From: Pseudomonadota bacterium
GTDB taxonomy: Bacteria > Pseudomonadota > Alphaproteobacteria > Acetobacterales > Acetobacteraceae
Reading direction: 5' to 3'
Length of the DNA stretch: 49,284 nucleotides
NCBI GenBank assembly: GCA_021808985.1
Contig: JAKBAQ010000001.1
Location: 1-49,284, forward strand
Below, one piece after another: positions 32,778 through 41,161 of this stretch. A program made the position numbers and the translations under genes. Under the pieces are notes generated by a model, which was not told the origin of the DNA, made no database searches, and worked only from the letters and a program-made list of their open reading frames with translations. Positions within the stretch are counted from its first letter, which is position 1. Every line of letters begins with the position of its first letter.

Positions 32778-33744
32778 GAGAAACACCCCCATGCGCAATC
32801 TCATCGGCCTCGTCTCCGGCGCCGGAACGGACATGGACACACTGAACAACAACACCGCGCTGCTGGAGCATCAGGCCAGCATGTACCAGGCCATGCTGGC
32901 CGAGCAGCAAGCCGTGATACGCGAAACCCAGGCCGTGGTGCGCGAGCGCGAAGCCGCGGTGCGCGAGCGTGAGGCCGTGGTGCGCGAGCGCGAGGCGATT
33001 ATCGACTCCCTGCGCGCCGGGCAGGCCAGATCCTCCCTTATCGCCCCACCCCCCGCCGCCGAGGCTGATCTGCCGGCCTACATCACCGCCCTGCTGCCCC
33101 AGCTGGAAGGCTGGTGCACCCCCCGCAAGGCGCTCTGGCTCGCCGATCTCGTCTCGAACATGAGCGGCGGGCGCATCGGCGAGATCGGCGTATATGGCGG
33201 CCGGTCCCTCATCCCCATGGCCCTGGCCGCCCGCAACCGGCCCGATGCGATGGTCTACGCCGTCGAACCCTGGCGCAACAGCGTGGCGGTGGAACAGGCG
33301 ACCAGCCCGGAGAACGACCAATGGTGGCGCGAGGTCGATCTCGACAAGATCAAGCTCGGCTTCCTCACCGCCCTGGTTGATTGCGGGCTCACCAGCCTGG
33401 TGAAAATCATCGAGCTGCCCTCTGACGAAGCGCGCGGCGCCTTTCACGCAATGCGCGATTACCGCTTCGACCTTCTGCATGTTGACGGATCGCACGCACC
33501 CGGCCAGGCGCTGGCCGATGTGAAGAACTGGCTGCCCCTGGTCGCACCCGGCGGCATCCTGGTGCTTGATGATATCGGCTGGGAAACAGTCGCCTCCGCG
33601 CGTGACCATCTGCGCGCCACCTGCGACATTATCAGCGAAATCAGCGAAGAATCCGACATCTGCTACGGCGCATACCGCACGCGCGCAACGCCGCAGCCCC
33701 CATCCCATGCCTGGGAAAATCGGTTGAGCGAAGTCCTGGCCTGA
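32764..33744 (+). CDS. Class I methyltransferase with N-terminal heptad-repeat coiled coil
   Basis: A 326-residue protein. Residues 51-85 are five consecutive seven-residue units, three of them V/A-VREREA, which would form a charged coiled coil (possible oligomerisation stalk). The C-terminal part from about 105 is a Rossmann methyltransferase of the Methyltransf_24 / cephalosporin-hydroxylase-like type: GEIGVYGGRSLIPMALA (139-155), VEPW (167-170), FDLLHVDGSHAPGQALADV (235-253) and APGGILVLDDIGW (261-273). Start 32764 has GGAGGA five bases upstream. It lies between a sugar isomerase and a glycosyltransferase, so methylation of a sugar or glycan end is likely. Acceptor unknown. Confidence 0.75.
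   Translation: MAELKRNTPMRNLIGLVSGAGTDMDTLNNNTALLEHQASMYQAMLAEQQAVIRETQAVVREREAAVREREAVVREREAIIDSLRAGQARSSLIAPPPAAEADLPAYITALLPQLEGWCTPRKALWLADLVSNMSGGRIGEIGVYGGRSLIPMALAARNRPDAMVYAVEPWRNSVAVEQATSPENDQWWREVDLDKIKLGFLTALVDCGLTSLVKIIELPSDEARGAFHAMRDYRFDLLHVDGSHAPGQALADVKNWLPLVAPGGILVLDDIGWETVASARDHLRATCDIISEISEESDICYGAYRTRATPQPPSHAWENRLSEVLA
32935..32997 (+). repeat. Three 21-base tandem units encoding heptads
   Basis: Three in-frame 21-base units share the core GTGCGCGAGCG and differ at only a few third positions. They encode VVREREA, AVREREA and VVREREA inside the methyltransferase. The near-identity suggests recent slippage expansion, so copy number may vary between strains. Confidence 0.85.
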
Positions 33745-33784
33745 AAAAAAACGCCCGCCCGAACATGGCGGCAGGAGAATCCCG

Positions 33785-35140
33785 ATGTCCGCTGACCGAC
33801 AAGCCAAACCCCGCCCCCGCATCGCCATCGTCAGCACCTATGACGAGCTGTGCGGCATCGCCGGCTACACCAGGGCGATCGAGAAACAACTTTCCCCCTA
33901 TGCCGATCTGCATATCTTTGATCTTGACCAATACCTGCTCAAGAGCACCCACCGGCGAATCCGCAAACTGGCCGATCAGCACATCCGCGAAATCGCCCGC
34001 TCCCTGCGTGACTATGACAGCGTGAACATCCAGCTCGAACACGGCACGCTGGGCCGCACCAGCGGTGACATCATCCGCCGCTTCCGCATCCTGGCCCGCG
34101 CCGCCCCGGCGCTTTGCGTCACCATGCACACGGTCCTCATCGGCGATGATCTGCCCTACGAACTTCTCGGCCGGCTGCTGCGCAAGGGCAAGATCATCGC
34201 CGCCCTCAAGGCCATCGGCGCGTCAGGCAAAAGCCGCATCATGAGCCACGGCATCCACGGCTATCTGCGCCGCCTGCAATGGCTCAAGCCCGTCTCGGTC
34301 ATCGTCCACGCCAAGCGGGACATGCGCATGATCCGCGACATATTCCGTCTCAAAAACGTATTCCACCACCCGCTTTCCTTCATCCCGCAAACCGAGGCAT
34401 GGGCCTTGCGCAACCGCACCCGCCGGACGGATTTCCCCCTGCTTGAAACCCTGCCCCCCGGCGCGAAGCTGGTCGGCACATTCGGCTTCCTCTCCTCCTA
34501 TAAGGGTTTTGAAACCGCGATCCGCGCCCTCAACTTCCTGCCCGAGGACCATCATCTGCTGATCTTCGGCGGCGTGCACCCGCAGGGCATCAAGCGCGAA
34601 CAGCTCATTGACCCCTACATCGCCAAACTCCTGCAAACCGCGCGCATCGGCCAAACCCCGCTCGACCATCTGCGTGAAACCGGCCTCACCCTCTCCCCGG
34701 TCGGCGATGTCACGCGGCTCATCAGCGAACACCCCGACACATTGCGCGCCCGCGTCCACTTCATGGGCGCGCTGTCCGATTCCGAATTCGCCGCCGCCAT
34801 GGCCCTCTGCGACGCGGCGGTTTTCCCCTATGTGGAGGTCGGGCAGTCCAGCTCCGGCCCCATTTCCATCGCGCTGGAAATGGGCACGCGGGTCATCGCC
34901 TCGCGCACCGCCGCCTTCCGCGCCTACGCGCGCTACCATCCCGATCTCATCGAGTTTTTTGACATCGGCAACTACGCGGAGCTGGCCGGGCGCATCGCCG
35001 CGCGCGGCCGCGCGGGCGCGCGCGTGCCCCAGCTCGCCTACAACACGCAAACCAACGCGCGGGTCTATCTGGAGGCCAATGGCTGCGCCTGGGCCTACAC
35101 CCAGGGCGAGGCCATGGCGCCGGGGCAGGCGGCGGAATGA
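33785..35140 (+). CDS. Family 4 glycosyltransferase in the export locus
   Basis: A 451-residue GT-B protein. The start is RPRIAIVSTYDELCGIAGYTRAIE-like from residue 12, a common N-terminus for glycosyltransferases that bind a nucleotide sugar in the C-terminal lobe. The donor lobe has LVGTFGFLSSYKGFETAIRAL near 220-240, then LLIFGGVHPQG, then HFMGALSDSEFAAAMALCDAAVFPY and the ISIALEMGTRVIASRTAAF region at the acidic end motif. AGGAGA six bases before the ATG is a good ribosome-binding site. The stop overlaps the Wza-like gene start (ATGA). It probably builds the polysaccharide that the following genes export. Confidence 0.85.
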   Translation: MSADRQAKPRPRIAIVSTYDELCGIAGYTRAIEKQLSPYADLHIFDLDQYLLKSTHRRIRKLADQHIREIARSLRDYDSVNIQLEHGTLGRTSGDIIRRFRILARAAPALCVTMHTVLIGDDLPYELLGRLLRKGKIIAALKAIGASGKSRIMSHGIHGYLRRLQWLKPVSVIVHAKRDMRMIRDIFRLKNVFHHPLSFIPQTEAWALRNRTRRTDFPLLETLPPGAKLVGTFGFLSSYKGFETAIRALNFLPEDHHLLIFGGVHPQGIKREQLIDPYIAKLLQTARIGQTPLDHLRETGLTLSPVGDVTRLISEHPDTLRARVHFMGALSDSEFAAAMALCDAAVFPYVEVGQSSSGPISIALEMGTRVIASRTAAFRAYARYHPDLIEFFDIGNYAELAGRIAARGRAGARVPQLAYNTQTNARVYLEANGCAWAYTQGEAMAPGQAAE

Positions 35141-36264
35141 GCAGCCTGTCCGCCACCCGCCGCCATTGCCTGCGGCTGCTCATGCTGGGCGGCGGCGCGC
35201 TGCTCACCGGCTGCGCCGCCCTGCCGCAAGCCGGCCCCTCCACCGGCGCGGTCATCAACAGCGGCACGCCCGCCCAAACCCCCGCCGGCGATTCAGGCTA
35301 TCATTTCATCCCCCTCACCGAGGATACCGCCCGCGCCCTCAACCAGACAGCAGGCGATAACGCCGCCGCCACCGCCCTGCGCGCCTTCGCCGCATTGCCC
35401 CCCGCCGCGCCGCTCGGGCGCATCGGCATCGGCGATCTCCTGCACATCACCCTCTGGGAGCCCAACCCCGAGGGCACGACATTGCTCTCCCCGCCGGGGC
35501 TCGATGTCTCATTGCGGGTTGACCCATCAGGCATGGTGGAGCTGCCCTATGTCGGCGCGCTCAGCGTCGCCGGGCGCACGCCGCTTGCGGTGGAGCGCGC
35601 CATCATGGCCGTGCTGGCGGGGCAGGGGCATGACATTCAGGCCGCCGTGCTGGACTCTCAATCCGTCTCCGGCACGGTCATCGTGCAGGGCGAGGCCGCC
35701 CATCCCGGCGCCTACCCGCTCACCCCCGGCGCGCGCACCCTGCTGGACCTCATCGCCCTCGCGGGCGGCTCCCGCCTGGCGGACTACAACACAATCGTGC
35801 GCATCAACCGCGGCGGCGCGCAGGCGCAAGCCCCGCTCAGCGCCATAACCGCAACTGCCGCGCTGGACATTCCAGCCGCCCCCGGAGACTCCATCCTCCT
35901 CCTGCCCCGCCACCTGCAGTTTTACGCGTTCGGCGCCGTCAACCACCCCGGCCTCTTCCCGTATGACAGCGCGAACATCACCCTGGTGGAGGCCCTGGCC
36001 GATATTTACGGCCTGCAGGATAATCTGGCCGCCCCGCGCGGCGTCTTCATCTACCGCCGCCAGCCCGCCGCCGCGCAAAGCGTCTACCAGCTGGATCTCA
36101 GCCAGGCCGAAGGCTTCTTCATCGCCGATCTCTTCATCGTGCGCCCCGGCGACGTCATTTATGTCAGCGACGCACCGGTCGCTGATGTCTCCAAGGTTCT
36201 GCAAACCATCTCCGGGGTCAGCGGCCTCGCCGCCGTCCCCCGGAATTTCGGCGCCGGATACTGA
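35137..36264 (+). CDS. Outer-membrane polysaccharide export lipoprotein (Wza/KpsD family)
   Basis: A 375-residue OPX protein. The signal peptide ends in the lipobox LLTGC, so C26 is lipidated. The polysaccharide export domain starts near residue 94 with IGIGDLLHITLWEPN and continues through DPSGMVELPYVGALSVAGRT. SLBB-type repeats follow, with VIVQGEAAHPGAYPL and FGAVNHPGLFPYDS as their typical turns. The RPGDVIYVSDAP motif is near the C-terminus. Such proteins form the channel across the outer membrane. It overlaps the preceding glycosyltransferase by four bases and the following permease by one base. Confidence 0.92.
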   Translation: MSSLSATRRHCLRLLMLGGGALLTGCAALPQAGPSTGAVINSGTPAQTPAGDSGYHFIPLTEDTARALNQTAGDNAAATALRAFAALPPAAPLGRIGIGDLLHITLWEPNPEGTTLLSPPGLDVSLRVDPSGMVELPYVGALSVAGRTPLAVERAIMAVLAGQGHDIQAAVLDSQSVSGTVIVQGEAAHPGAYPLTPGARTLLDLIALAGGSRLADYNTIVRINRGGAQAQAPLSAITATAALDIPAAPGDSILLLPRHLQFYAFGAVNHPGLFPYDSANITLVEALADIYGLQDNLAAPRGVFIYRRQPAAAQSVYQLDLSQAEGFFIADLFIVRPGDVIYVSDAPVADVSKVLQTISGVSGLAAVPRNFGAGY

Positions 36265-37871
36265 TGACAGACGACCCATTCACCGCTTCAGCTGAAGCTG
36301 AAACTGAAATAGAGTCCGTTCGGCGCGACCGGCGGAATCTCCCCGCCCTGCGCGCGCGGGCGGAAATTCTCTTCGCCGCCGGCCAGCACGATGCCGCCGT
36401 AACCCTGCTGCGCACGGCTGACACGCTGGCCCCCGAGGATGTCCTGACCCTGCGCACCCTTAGCGGCTTTCTCGCCGCCATGGGGCAGGTGGCGGAGGCA
36501 ACCTCGCTCGCCCACCGCGCCGTGGCGCTGGCGCCCGAGGCGGCGGAGCCCCGTCTGCATCTGGCCTCGCTGCACCTGGCGCAGCGGCAATATGCCGAGG
36601 CCATCGCGCAGCTGCTCGCTTATGTCAGCCATGGCCACGCCACGGCGGCGGGCTGGCACATGCTCGCGGTGGCCATGGCGGCCTCGGCCCAGCCCAGCAA
36701 AGCCATCGAGGCCATCCGCCACGCCGTTGAAATCGAGCCCGCCAACGCCGATTACCGTCTGCATCTGGCCTCGCTGCTCACCTCACGGGCGCGCTATGGC
36801 GACGCCCTCACCGAGCTTGGCATCGCCGCCACCCTTTTCCCCGCCGATGCCCGCATCCCCCGCGCGGCCAGCGGCAATCATGAGGCTCTGGGCGATCTCA
36901 GCGCCGCCTACCATGAAGCCGCCCGCGCCCGCGCCCTGGCGCCCGGCGATGCCGAAATCGCGCGCCACTTCACGCACCTCGCCAAGCAGGTCGGCCTGCC
37001 CACCCCCTCGGTTGACCATGCCCTGGCGCAAACCCTCGCCGGCTGGAGCCTCGCGCGCACCCGCAAACAGCCGCCCGCCCGCCCGCGCGGCCTCGTCCCG
37101 CTCATCGCCGCGCGCTGGCGCATCATCCACGCCCTGCTCCTGCGCGACATGCGCACCCGCCACAGCCGCGCCCATCTCGGCTATCTCTGGGCCATTTTTG
37201 AGCCGATTTCGCATCTTCTCACTCTGGGTGTGATGTTCGCCCTCATAAACCAGGGCCCGCCGCCGGTCGGCGCCAGCCTGTTCGAATATTACTGCACGGG
37301 CCTGCTGCCATATCTGATGTTCTCGCACATCGCCACCGAGGTGATGACCGCGCGCACCGCCAGCACCGCCGTGCTCATGCTGCCCAGCATCCGCGCCACT
37401 GATGTCATTTTCGCCAAAACCCTGCTCAACCTCCTCACCGAGATCGTGGTCGGCATCCTGGTCTTCGCCGCGTTCGGCGCCGCCGGCTACCGTGCGTTCC
37501 CGGCCCATCTCTTCACCTGCGCCGCCGCCATCCTGCTGCTCGCCGGCCTCGCCATGGGCATCGGCGCCATCAACATGGTGGTCCAGAACTTCTTCCACTC
37601 CTGGGAAACCATTTTCGCCTCCCTCGTGCGCCTGCTCTATTTCTCCTCCGGAATTTACTATTCGCCCATCTCCATGCCAGACTATGCGCGCGCCTTCCTG
37701 GAATGGAACCCGATCCTCCAAGGCGTTGAGATTTTCCGCTCCGGCTTCTACCCGCAATATCATCCCTTTTGGCTCCAGGCGCGCTATCTCGTGGCCTGGG
37801 TGCTGCTCAGCCTGCTGCTCGGCCTGGGCCTGGAGCAGGCGCTGCGCAAACGCCTGCGGCACCCGGCATGA
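36264..37871 (+). CDS. TPR domain fused to a KpsM-like ABC-2 polysaccharide export permease
   Basis: A 535-residue fusion. Residues about 25-240 are helical TPR-like repeats (ALRARAEILFAAGQHDAAVTLLR, cut here; LAPEAAEPRLHLASLHL; AIEAIRHAVEIEPANADYRL). From about 285 to the end it is an ABC-2 permease: ALLLRDMRTRH, LGYLWAIFEPISHL, then six hydrophobic helices with SSGIYYSPISMP and EWNPILQGVEIFRSGFYP, as in KpsM/RfbA-type exporters, which alone are about 260 residues. The ATPase gene overlaps its stop (ATGA). The TPR part faces the cytoplasm and may hold the glycosyltransferases or the polymer at the transporter; that is inference. Confidence 0.88.
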   Translation: MTDDPFTASAEAETEIESVRRDRRNLPALRARAEILFAAGQHDAAVTLLRTADTLAPEDVLTLRTLSGFLAAMGQVAEATSLAHRAVALAPEAAEPRLHLASLHLAQRQYAEAIAQLLAYVSHGHATAAGWHMLAVAMAASAQPSKAIEAIRHAVEIEPANADYRLHLASLLTSRARYGDALTELGIAATLFPADARIPRAASGNHEALGDLSAAYHEAARARALAPGDAEIARHFTHLAKQVGLPTPSVDHALAQTLAGWSLARTRKQPPARPRGLVPLIAARWRIIHALLLRDMRTRHSRAHLGYLWAIFEPISHLLTLGVMFALINQGPPPVGASLFEYYCTGLLPYLMFSHIATEVMTARTASTAVLMLPSIRATDVIFAKTLLNLLTEIVVGILVFAAFGAAGYRAFPAHLFTCAAAILLLAGLAMGIGAINMVVQNFFHSWETIFASLVRLLYFSSGIYYSPISMPDYARAFLEWNPILQGVEIFRSGFYPQYHPFWLQARYLVAWVLLSLLLGLGLEQALRKRLRHPA

Positions 37872-38530
37872 TCATGCTGCGCAACGCCCGCAAAATCCAC
37901 AAAACCGGCCATGAGCGCCGCGTTATCCTTGATAACGTCACCCTGGCCCTCCCGGCTGGCCGCAGCATCGGCGTGCTTGGCGCCAACGGCGCGGGCAAAT
38001 CCACCCTGGTCCGGCTCATCGCCGGGGTGGAAAGGCTGGATAGCGGCTCCATCCAGCGCGCGGGCAGCGTCAGCTTTCCGCTGGGCTTCGGCGGCACATT
38101 CCACCCCCATCTCAGCGGGCGGGAAAATATCCGCTTCCTCGCAAGGGTCTACAACACGCCCGAGGCCGCCGCCCTGGACTATGTGGAGCGTTTCGCCGAG
38201 CTGGGCGGTTATTTCCGCGAGAAAGTGGGCACCTATTCCTCCGGCATGCTGGCGCGCCTCGCCTTTGGCGCCTGCCTCGCCATCACGTTTGATCTATATC
38301 TCATCGACGAAGTAACCGCCGTGGGCGACGCGCGCTTCCGCCGCAAATGCCTGGAAGCCTTCGAGGAGCGCGCCGCGATGTCCGACGTGCTGATCGTCTC
38401 GCATGACGAAGGCACCATCCGCGCCTGGTGCGACATGGGGGCCGTCCTCAGCCACGGGCGATTGGAATTGTTTGACGATCTGAACGCCGCGATCGAACGG
38501 CACCGCCAATGCCAGCTTGGCGGCGGATGA
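37868..38530 (+). CDS. KpsT-like polysaccharide export ABC ATPase
   Basis: A 220-residue ATPase of the capsule/teichoic/O-antigen export family. Walker A is GANGAGKST (38-46). The signature is the shortened YSSGM (123-127) typical of KpsT rather than LSGGQ. Walker B is FDLYLIDE (141-148), and the switch histidine lies in IVSHDEG. FGGTFHPHLSGRENIRFLARVY (split at 75-96) is the usual KpsT stretch. It lacks the C-terminal carbohydrate-binding domain of Wzt-type ATPases, so the pair is of capsule type. The ATG at 37868 sits in the permease stop. Confidence 0.93.
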   Translation: MIMLRNARKIHKTGHERRVILDNVTLALPAGRSIGVLGANGAGKSTLVRLIAGVERLDSGSIQRAGSVSFPLGFGGTFHPHLSGRENIRFLARVYNTPEAAALDYVERFAELGGYFREKVGTYSSGMLARLAFGACLAITFDLYLIDEVTAVGDARFRRKCLEAFEERAAMSDVLIVSHDEGTIRAWCDMGAVLSHGRLELFDDLNAAIERHRQCQLGGG

Positions 38531-38547
38531 ACGGCAAGGAGAAAATC

Positions 38548-39765
38548 ATGAACGTTGATGATCTGGTCGGCCGCGCCGCCACCACGCCGCGGCCTGAAAC
38601 CCGCCCAGCCCCCGCCCGCGCGCCCGGCGCTGCCGCGCCCCCCCAACCCCTGCGCCAGCGCCTGCGCGGGCATGTGCGGCTGGTCTCTTTCCTGGCCTGC
38701 GTCGTGCTGCCTGGCCTGCTCGCCGGCGGTTATGAATATGGCTGCGCCAGTAGCCAGTATGTCAGCGAGTTCAAACTCGTCGTGCGCCAGCAGGCGCCGC
38801 AGACAAGCGGGCAAACCTCCATCCTCTCGGCCCTTGGCGGCGGCAACCCGATGCTGGCCATGGTCGAGGATTCCGAAGTTGTGCAGCAATATATCCGCAG
38901 CCACCAGATCCTGGCCGACCTCGCCCCCCGCCTCTCGCTTGACCATATCTTCGCCACCCCCCGGGCTGACTGGTTCAGCCGCCTCACACCCGGCCAGCCG
39001 CCGGAGACCCAGTTGCTGTACTGGCAATCCATGGTCCACCCGTATTTTGATCTCAGCTCAGGCGTCATCACCGTGCGCGTGCGCGCCTTCAGCCCGCCTG
39101 ACGCGCTCAAACTCGCCCAGGCGGTGCTCTCCTGCTCGCGCGCGCTGGTCAACCAGATGTCCCTGCAAGCCCGGCAAAATTCCCTGGCCTATGCCGAGCA
39201 AACCGCGAATGCCGCCCAGGCCGTCCTGCTCACCGATGAAACCAGCCTCGCCAGCTACCGCAACCGCTACGATGTGCTCTTCCCCGAGATGACCGCCGCC
39301 GCCACCTCCTCGGTGGATGAAGGTCTGAGCAGCCGCCTCGCGCAGGATCAGGCAACCCTGGCCTCGCTCACCAGCCTTGGCCAGACCGATGCCTCCCCCC
39401 AGGTGCGCACCTTGCGCGCCCGCATCACGGCCATGCAGGCGCAAATCAACCACGTGGGCGGCGCGCTGGCCGGCGGCGGCGGCGCGCAAACCCTGGCGAG
39501 CGTGCTGAGCGGCTATGACACGCTGATGCAAAAGCAGCAGCTCGATGAGGAACTCTACAGCAGCGATCTCATTAATCTGCAAAACGCCCGCAACGTCGCG
39601 GCGCAGCGCTCGGTGTATCTGGAAACCTTCGTCCAGCCCAACCTGCCGGTCGCCTCCCTTTATCCGGTGCGCTGGCTCGCCACGGCTGAAACCGTGCTGG
39701 CCGGCTTCATCGCCTGGGTGCTGCTCACGCTGGTCGCCAGCATCATCCGCGACCAGTTGGACTGA
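38548..39765 (+). CDS. KpsE-like polysaccharide co-polymerase / export inner-membrane protein
   Basis: A 405-residue PCP-3-type protein: an N-terminal cytoplasmic stretch rich in Pro and Ala, a first membrane helix at about 50-70 (LVSFLACVVLPGLLAGG), a large periplasmic helical region (YVSEFKLVVRQQ, later SLAYAEQTANAAQAVL), and a C-terminal helix (ETVLAGFIAWVLLTLVASII) followed by RDQLD. KpsE links the ABC transporter to the outer-membrane OPX protein. AAGGAG eight bases before the ATG at 38548 supports this start over the ATG at 38527. Its last 106 bases overlap the convergent glycosyltransferase gene. Confidence 0.9.
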   Translation: MNVDDLVGRAATTPRPETRPAPARAPGAAAPPQPLRQRLRGHVRLVSFLACVVLPGLLAGGYEYGCASSQYVSEFKLVVRQQAPQTSGQTSILSALGGGNPMLAMVEDSEVVQQYIRSHQILADLAPRLSLDHIFATPRADWFSRLTPGQPPETQLLYWQSMVHPYFDLSSGVITVRVRAFSPPDALKLAQAVLSCSRALVNQMSLQARQNSLAYAEQTANAAQAVLLTDETSLASYRNRYDVLFPEMTAAATSSVDEGLSSRLAQDQATLASLTSLGQTDASPQVRTLRARITAMQAQINHVGGALAGGGGAQTLASVLSGYDTLMQKQQLDEELYSSDLINLQNARNVAAQRSVYLETFVQPNLPVASLYPVRWLATAETVLAGFIAWVLLTLVASIIRDQLD

Positions 39766-40994
39766 ACCGCCGGCCGGCGCGGCTCCACGCGGGCGGCGAA
39801 GTCCAGCACCGCCGCCATATGCTCGCTCCATGCCGGCGCCCGCCAGCCCGCCAGCCGCGCCTTCTGCGCCGCCCGCGCCGCGCTCTGGGGCGGCACATAG
39901 TCCATGATCATGCGCATCCAGGCCGGCCCATCCAGCGGGTCGAGAAATTCCGGCACCCCCTTGCCAATTTCCCGGTGCGCGCCAAGGTCGCTGCACAGCA
40001 CCGGCACCCCCATGGCGAGCGCCTCCACAATCGGCAGGCCATAGCCCTCCGCGAAGGACGGCATCAGCAGCGCCCGCGCCCCCGCGAGAATACCGGCCAG
40101 CTCACCATCCCCCACCATGCCGTGCTCATGCACATGGCCGGCAATGTCGCCGCAGCGCTCCAGAATATCGACGATCTGCTCATTCTCCCAGCCGCGCCGG
40201 CCGACGATATGCAGGTCCGGCGCGCCGATTCCATATTCGCGCACCAGGCGCCGCCATATATGCAGCAGCAGCAAATGGTTCTTGCGCGGCTCAATGGTCC
40301 CGAGCATCACGAAATAGGCCGAGCCCGGCGCCATCGCGGCGGGTGCCGTGAGTATCCTGGTCCCCAGCGCGATGGTGGCGATCGGCAGCCGCGGAATATG
40401 CTTGCGCAAGGCCAGCGTGGTCGATTCCGAGTTGGAAATAATGCCATCGGCATGGGCGGCGATGGTCCGCAGCCGCGCGCGGTGGTGCCCAACCCAGGCG
40501 GGCGGCACATATTCGGGCATTTCCAGCGGAATCAGGTCATGCACCAGGGGAATGAACACAGCGCCGGTGCGCGCCGTCATCCGCCCCACGCGGTCCACCA
40601 GATGCAGCGGATGGTTGGAGACGTTGATATAAGTCGGCCGCGCGCCGCCACGGTAGCGGGGCAGGGCAGGGGCGGTGAAGATACTGCGCAGCAGCCCTTG
40701 CAGCGCGCGCCGGCTCACCCCGGCCATGTCCCCCGCGCGCCAGGCCGGCCCTATCTCCCGCACCAGCACCCGCGCCGGCGCCCGCGGCATGGCGCGGAAC
40801 GAGCCGCGCCAATAATCATACGCCACAAACCGCGCCTGCTCCGGCACGGCGTCCAGCAGCTGCTCGGCATAGGCAATCTCCACCCGGTCTATGCCCGTTA
40901 TCTTGCCCCGGAAAACGCGGTACAGAAGGCGTGAGATATCAAGCCACACCTCGCCCTCGGGCGTGCGCGGGCCGCCATAGTCCGATCCGGTCAT
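39660..40994 (-). CDS. Family 4 glycosyltransferase, convergent to the export operon
   Basis: A 444-residue GT-B protein. It begins EVWLDISRLLYRVFRGKITGIDRVE-like from residue 15, a pattern of mannosyl- and other GT4 enzymes. VMLGTIEPRKNHLLLL near 225-240 and HVHEHGMVGDGELAGILAGARALLMPSFAEGYGLP (cut; acidic E of the E-x7-E motif near 320) follow, then ALAMGVPVLCSDLGAHREI. The last 35 residues look unlike a glycosyltransferase end and are read from DNA that is antisense to the KpsE-like gene. The start ATG at 40994 has GGAG nine bases upstream. It probably contributes to the same polysaccharide. Confidence 0.85.
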   Translation of the reverse strand: MTGSDYGGPRTPEGEVWLDISRLLYRVFRGKITGIDRVEIAYAEQLLDAVPEQARFVAYDYWRGSFRAMPRAPARVLVREIGPAWRAGDMAGVSRRALQGLLRSIFTAPALPRYRGGARPTYINVSNHPLHLVDRVGRMTARTGAVFIPLVHDLIPLEMPEYVPPAWVGHHRARLRTIAAHADGIISNSESTTLALRKHIPRLPIATIALGTRILTAPAAMAPGSAYFVMLGTIEPRKNHLLLLHIWRRLVREYGIGAPDLHIVGRRGWENEQIVDILERCGDIAGHVHEHGMVGDGELAGILAGARALLMPSFAEGYGLPIVEALAMGVPVLCSDLGAHREIGKGVPEFLDPLDGPAWMRMIMDYVPPQSAARAAQKARLAGWRAPAWSEHMAAVLDFAARVEPRRPAVQSNWSRMMLATSVSSTQAMKPASTVSAVASQRTG

Positions 40995-41068
40995 GTCCTG
41001 TCTCTCCGCTCGGTGCCGTGAATGAATCTCTATCCGAATATCATGCGCGATAGATTAACATTTATTGA

Positions 41069-41074
41069 ATTATA
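41069..41074 (-). promoter_or_regulatory. Candidate -10 box for the convergent glycosyltransferase
   Basis: On the minus strand a perfect TATAAT lies in an AT-rich patch about 75 bases before the glycosyltransferase ATG, in an otherwise GC-rich genome. No clear -35 element is placed at 16-18 bases. The call rests on composition and position only. Confidence 0.3.
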
Positions 41075-41090
41075 TAAGCCCGAGAGCAAA

Positions 41091-41111
41091 GAAAAACCGT
41101 TTTGTTAACGG
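41091..41111 (-). terminator. Candidate terminator after the ferredoxin-NADP reductase gene
   Basis: Read on the minus strand, CCGTT-AACAA-AACGG is followed by TTTTTC. The five-base stem is short but the T run is good. Just before it, at 41124-41148, is a longer GC hairpin (CGCCGCGCG / CGCGCGGCG) that could add to termination. Both lie between the fpr stop and the start of the next minus-strand gene. Confidence 0.45.
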
Positions 41112-41161
41112 ATTGTGTTTTTTCGCCGCGCGCCATCCGCGCGCGGCGCCGCCCCTTGGCG

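Noticed and set aside
32935..32997. Short tandem repeats considered as a CRISPR or satellite
   Set aside because: Units are contiguous, in frame, 21 bases long and encode coiled-coil heptads, with no spacers.
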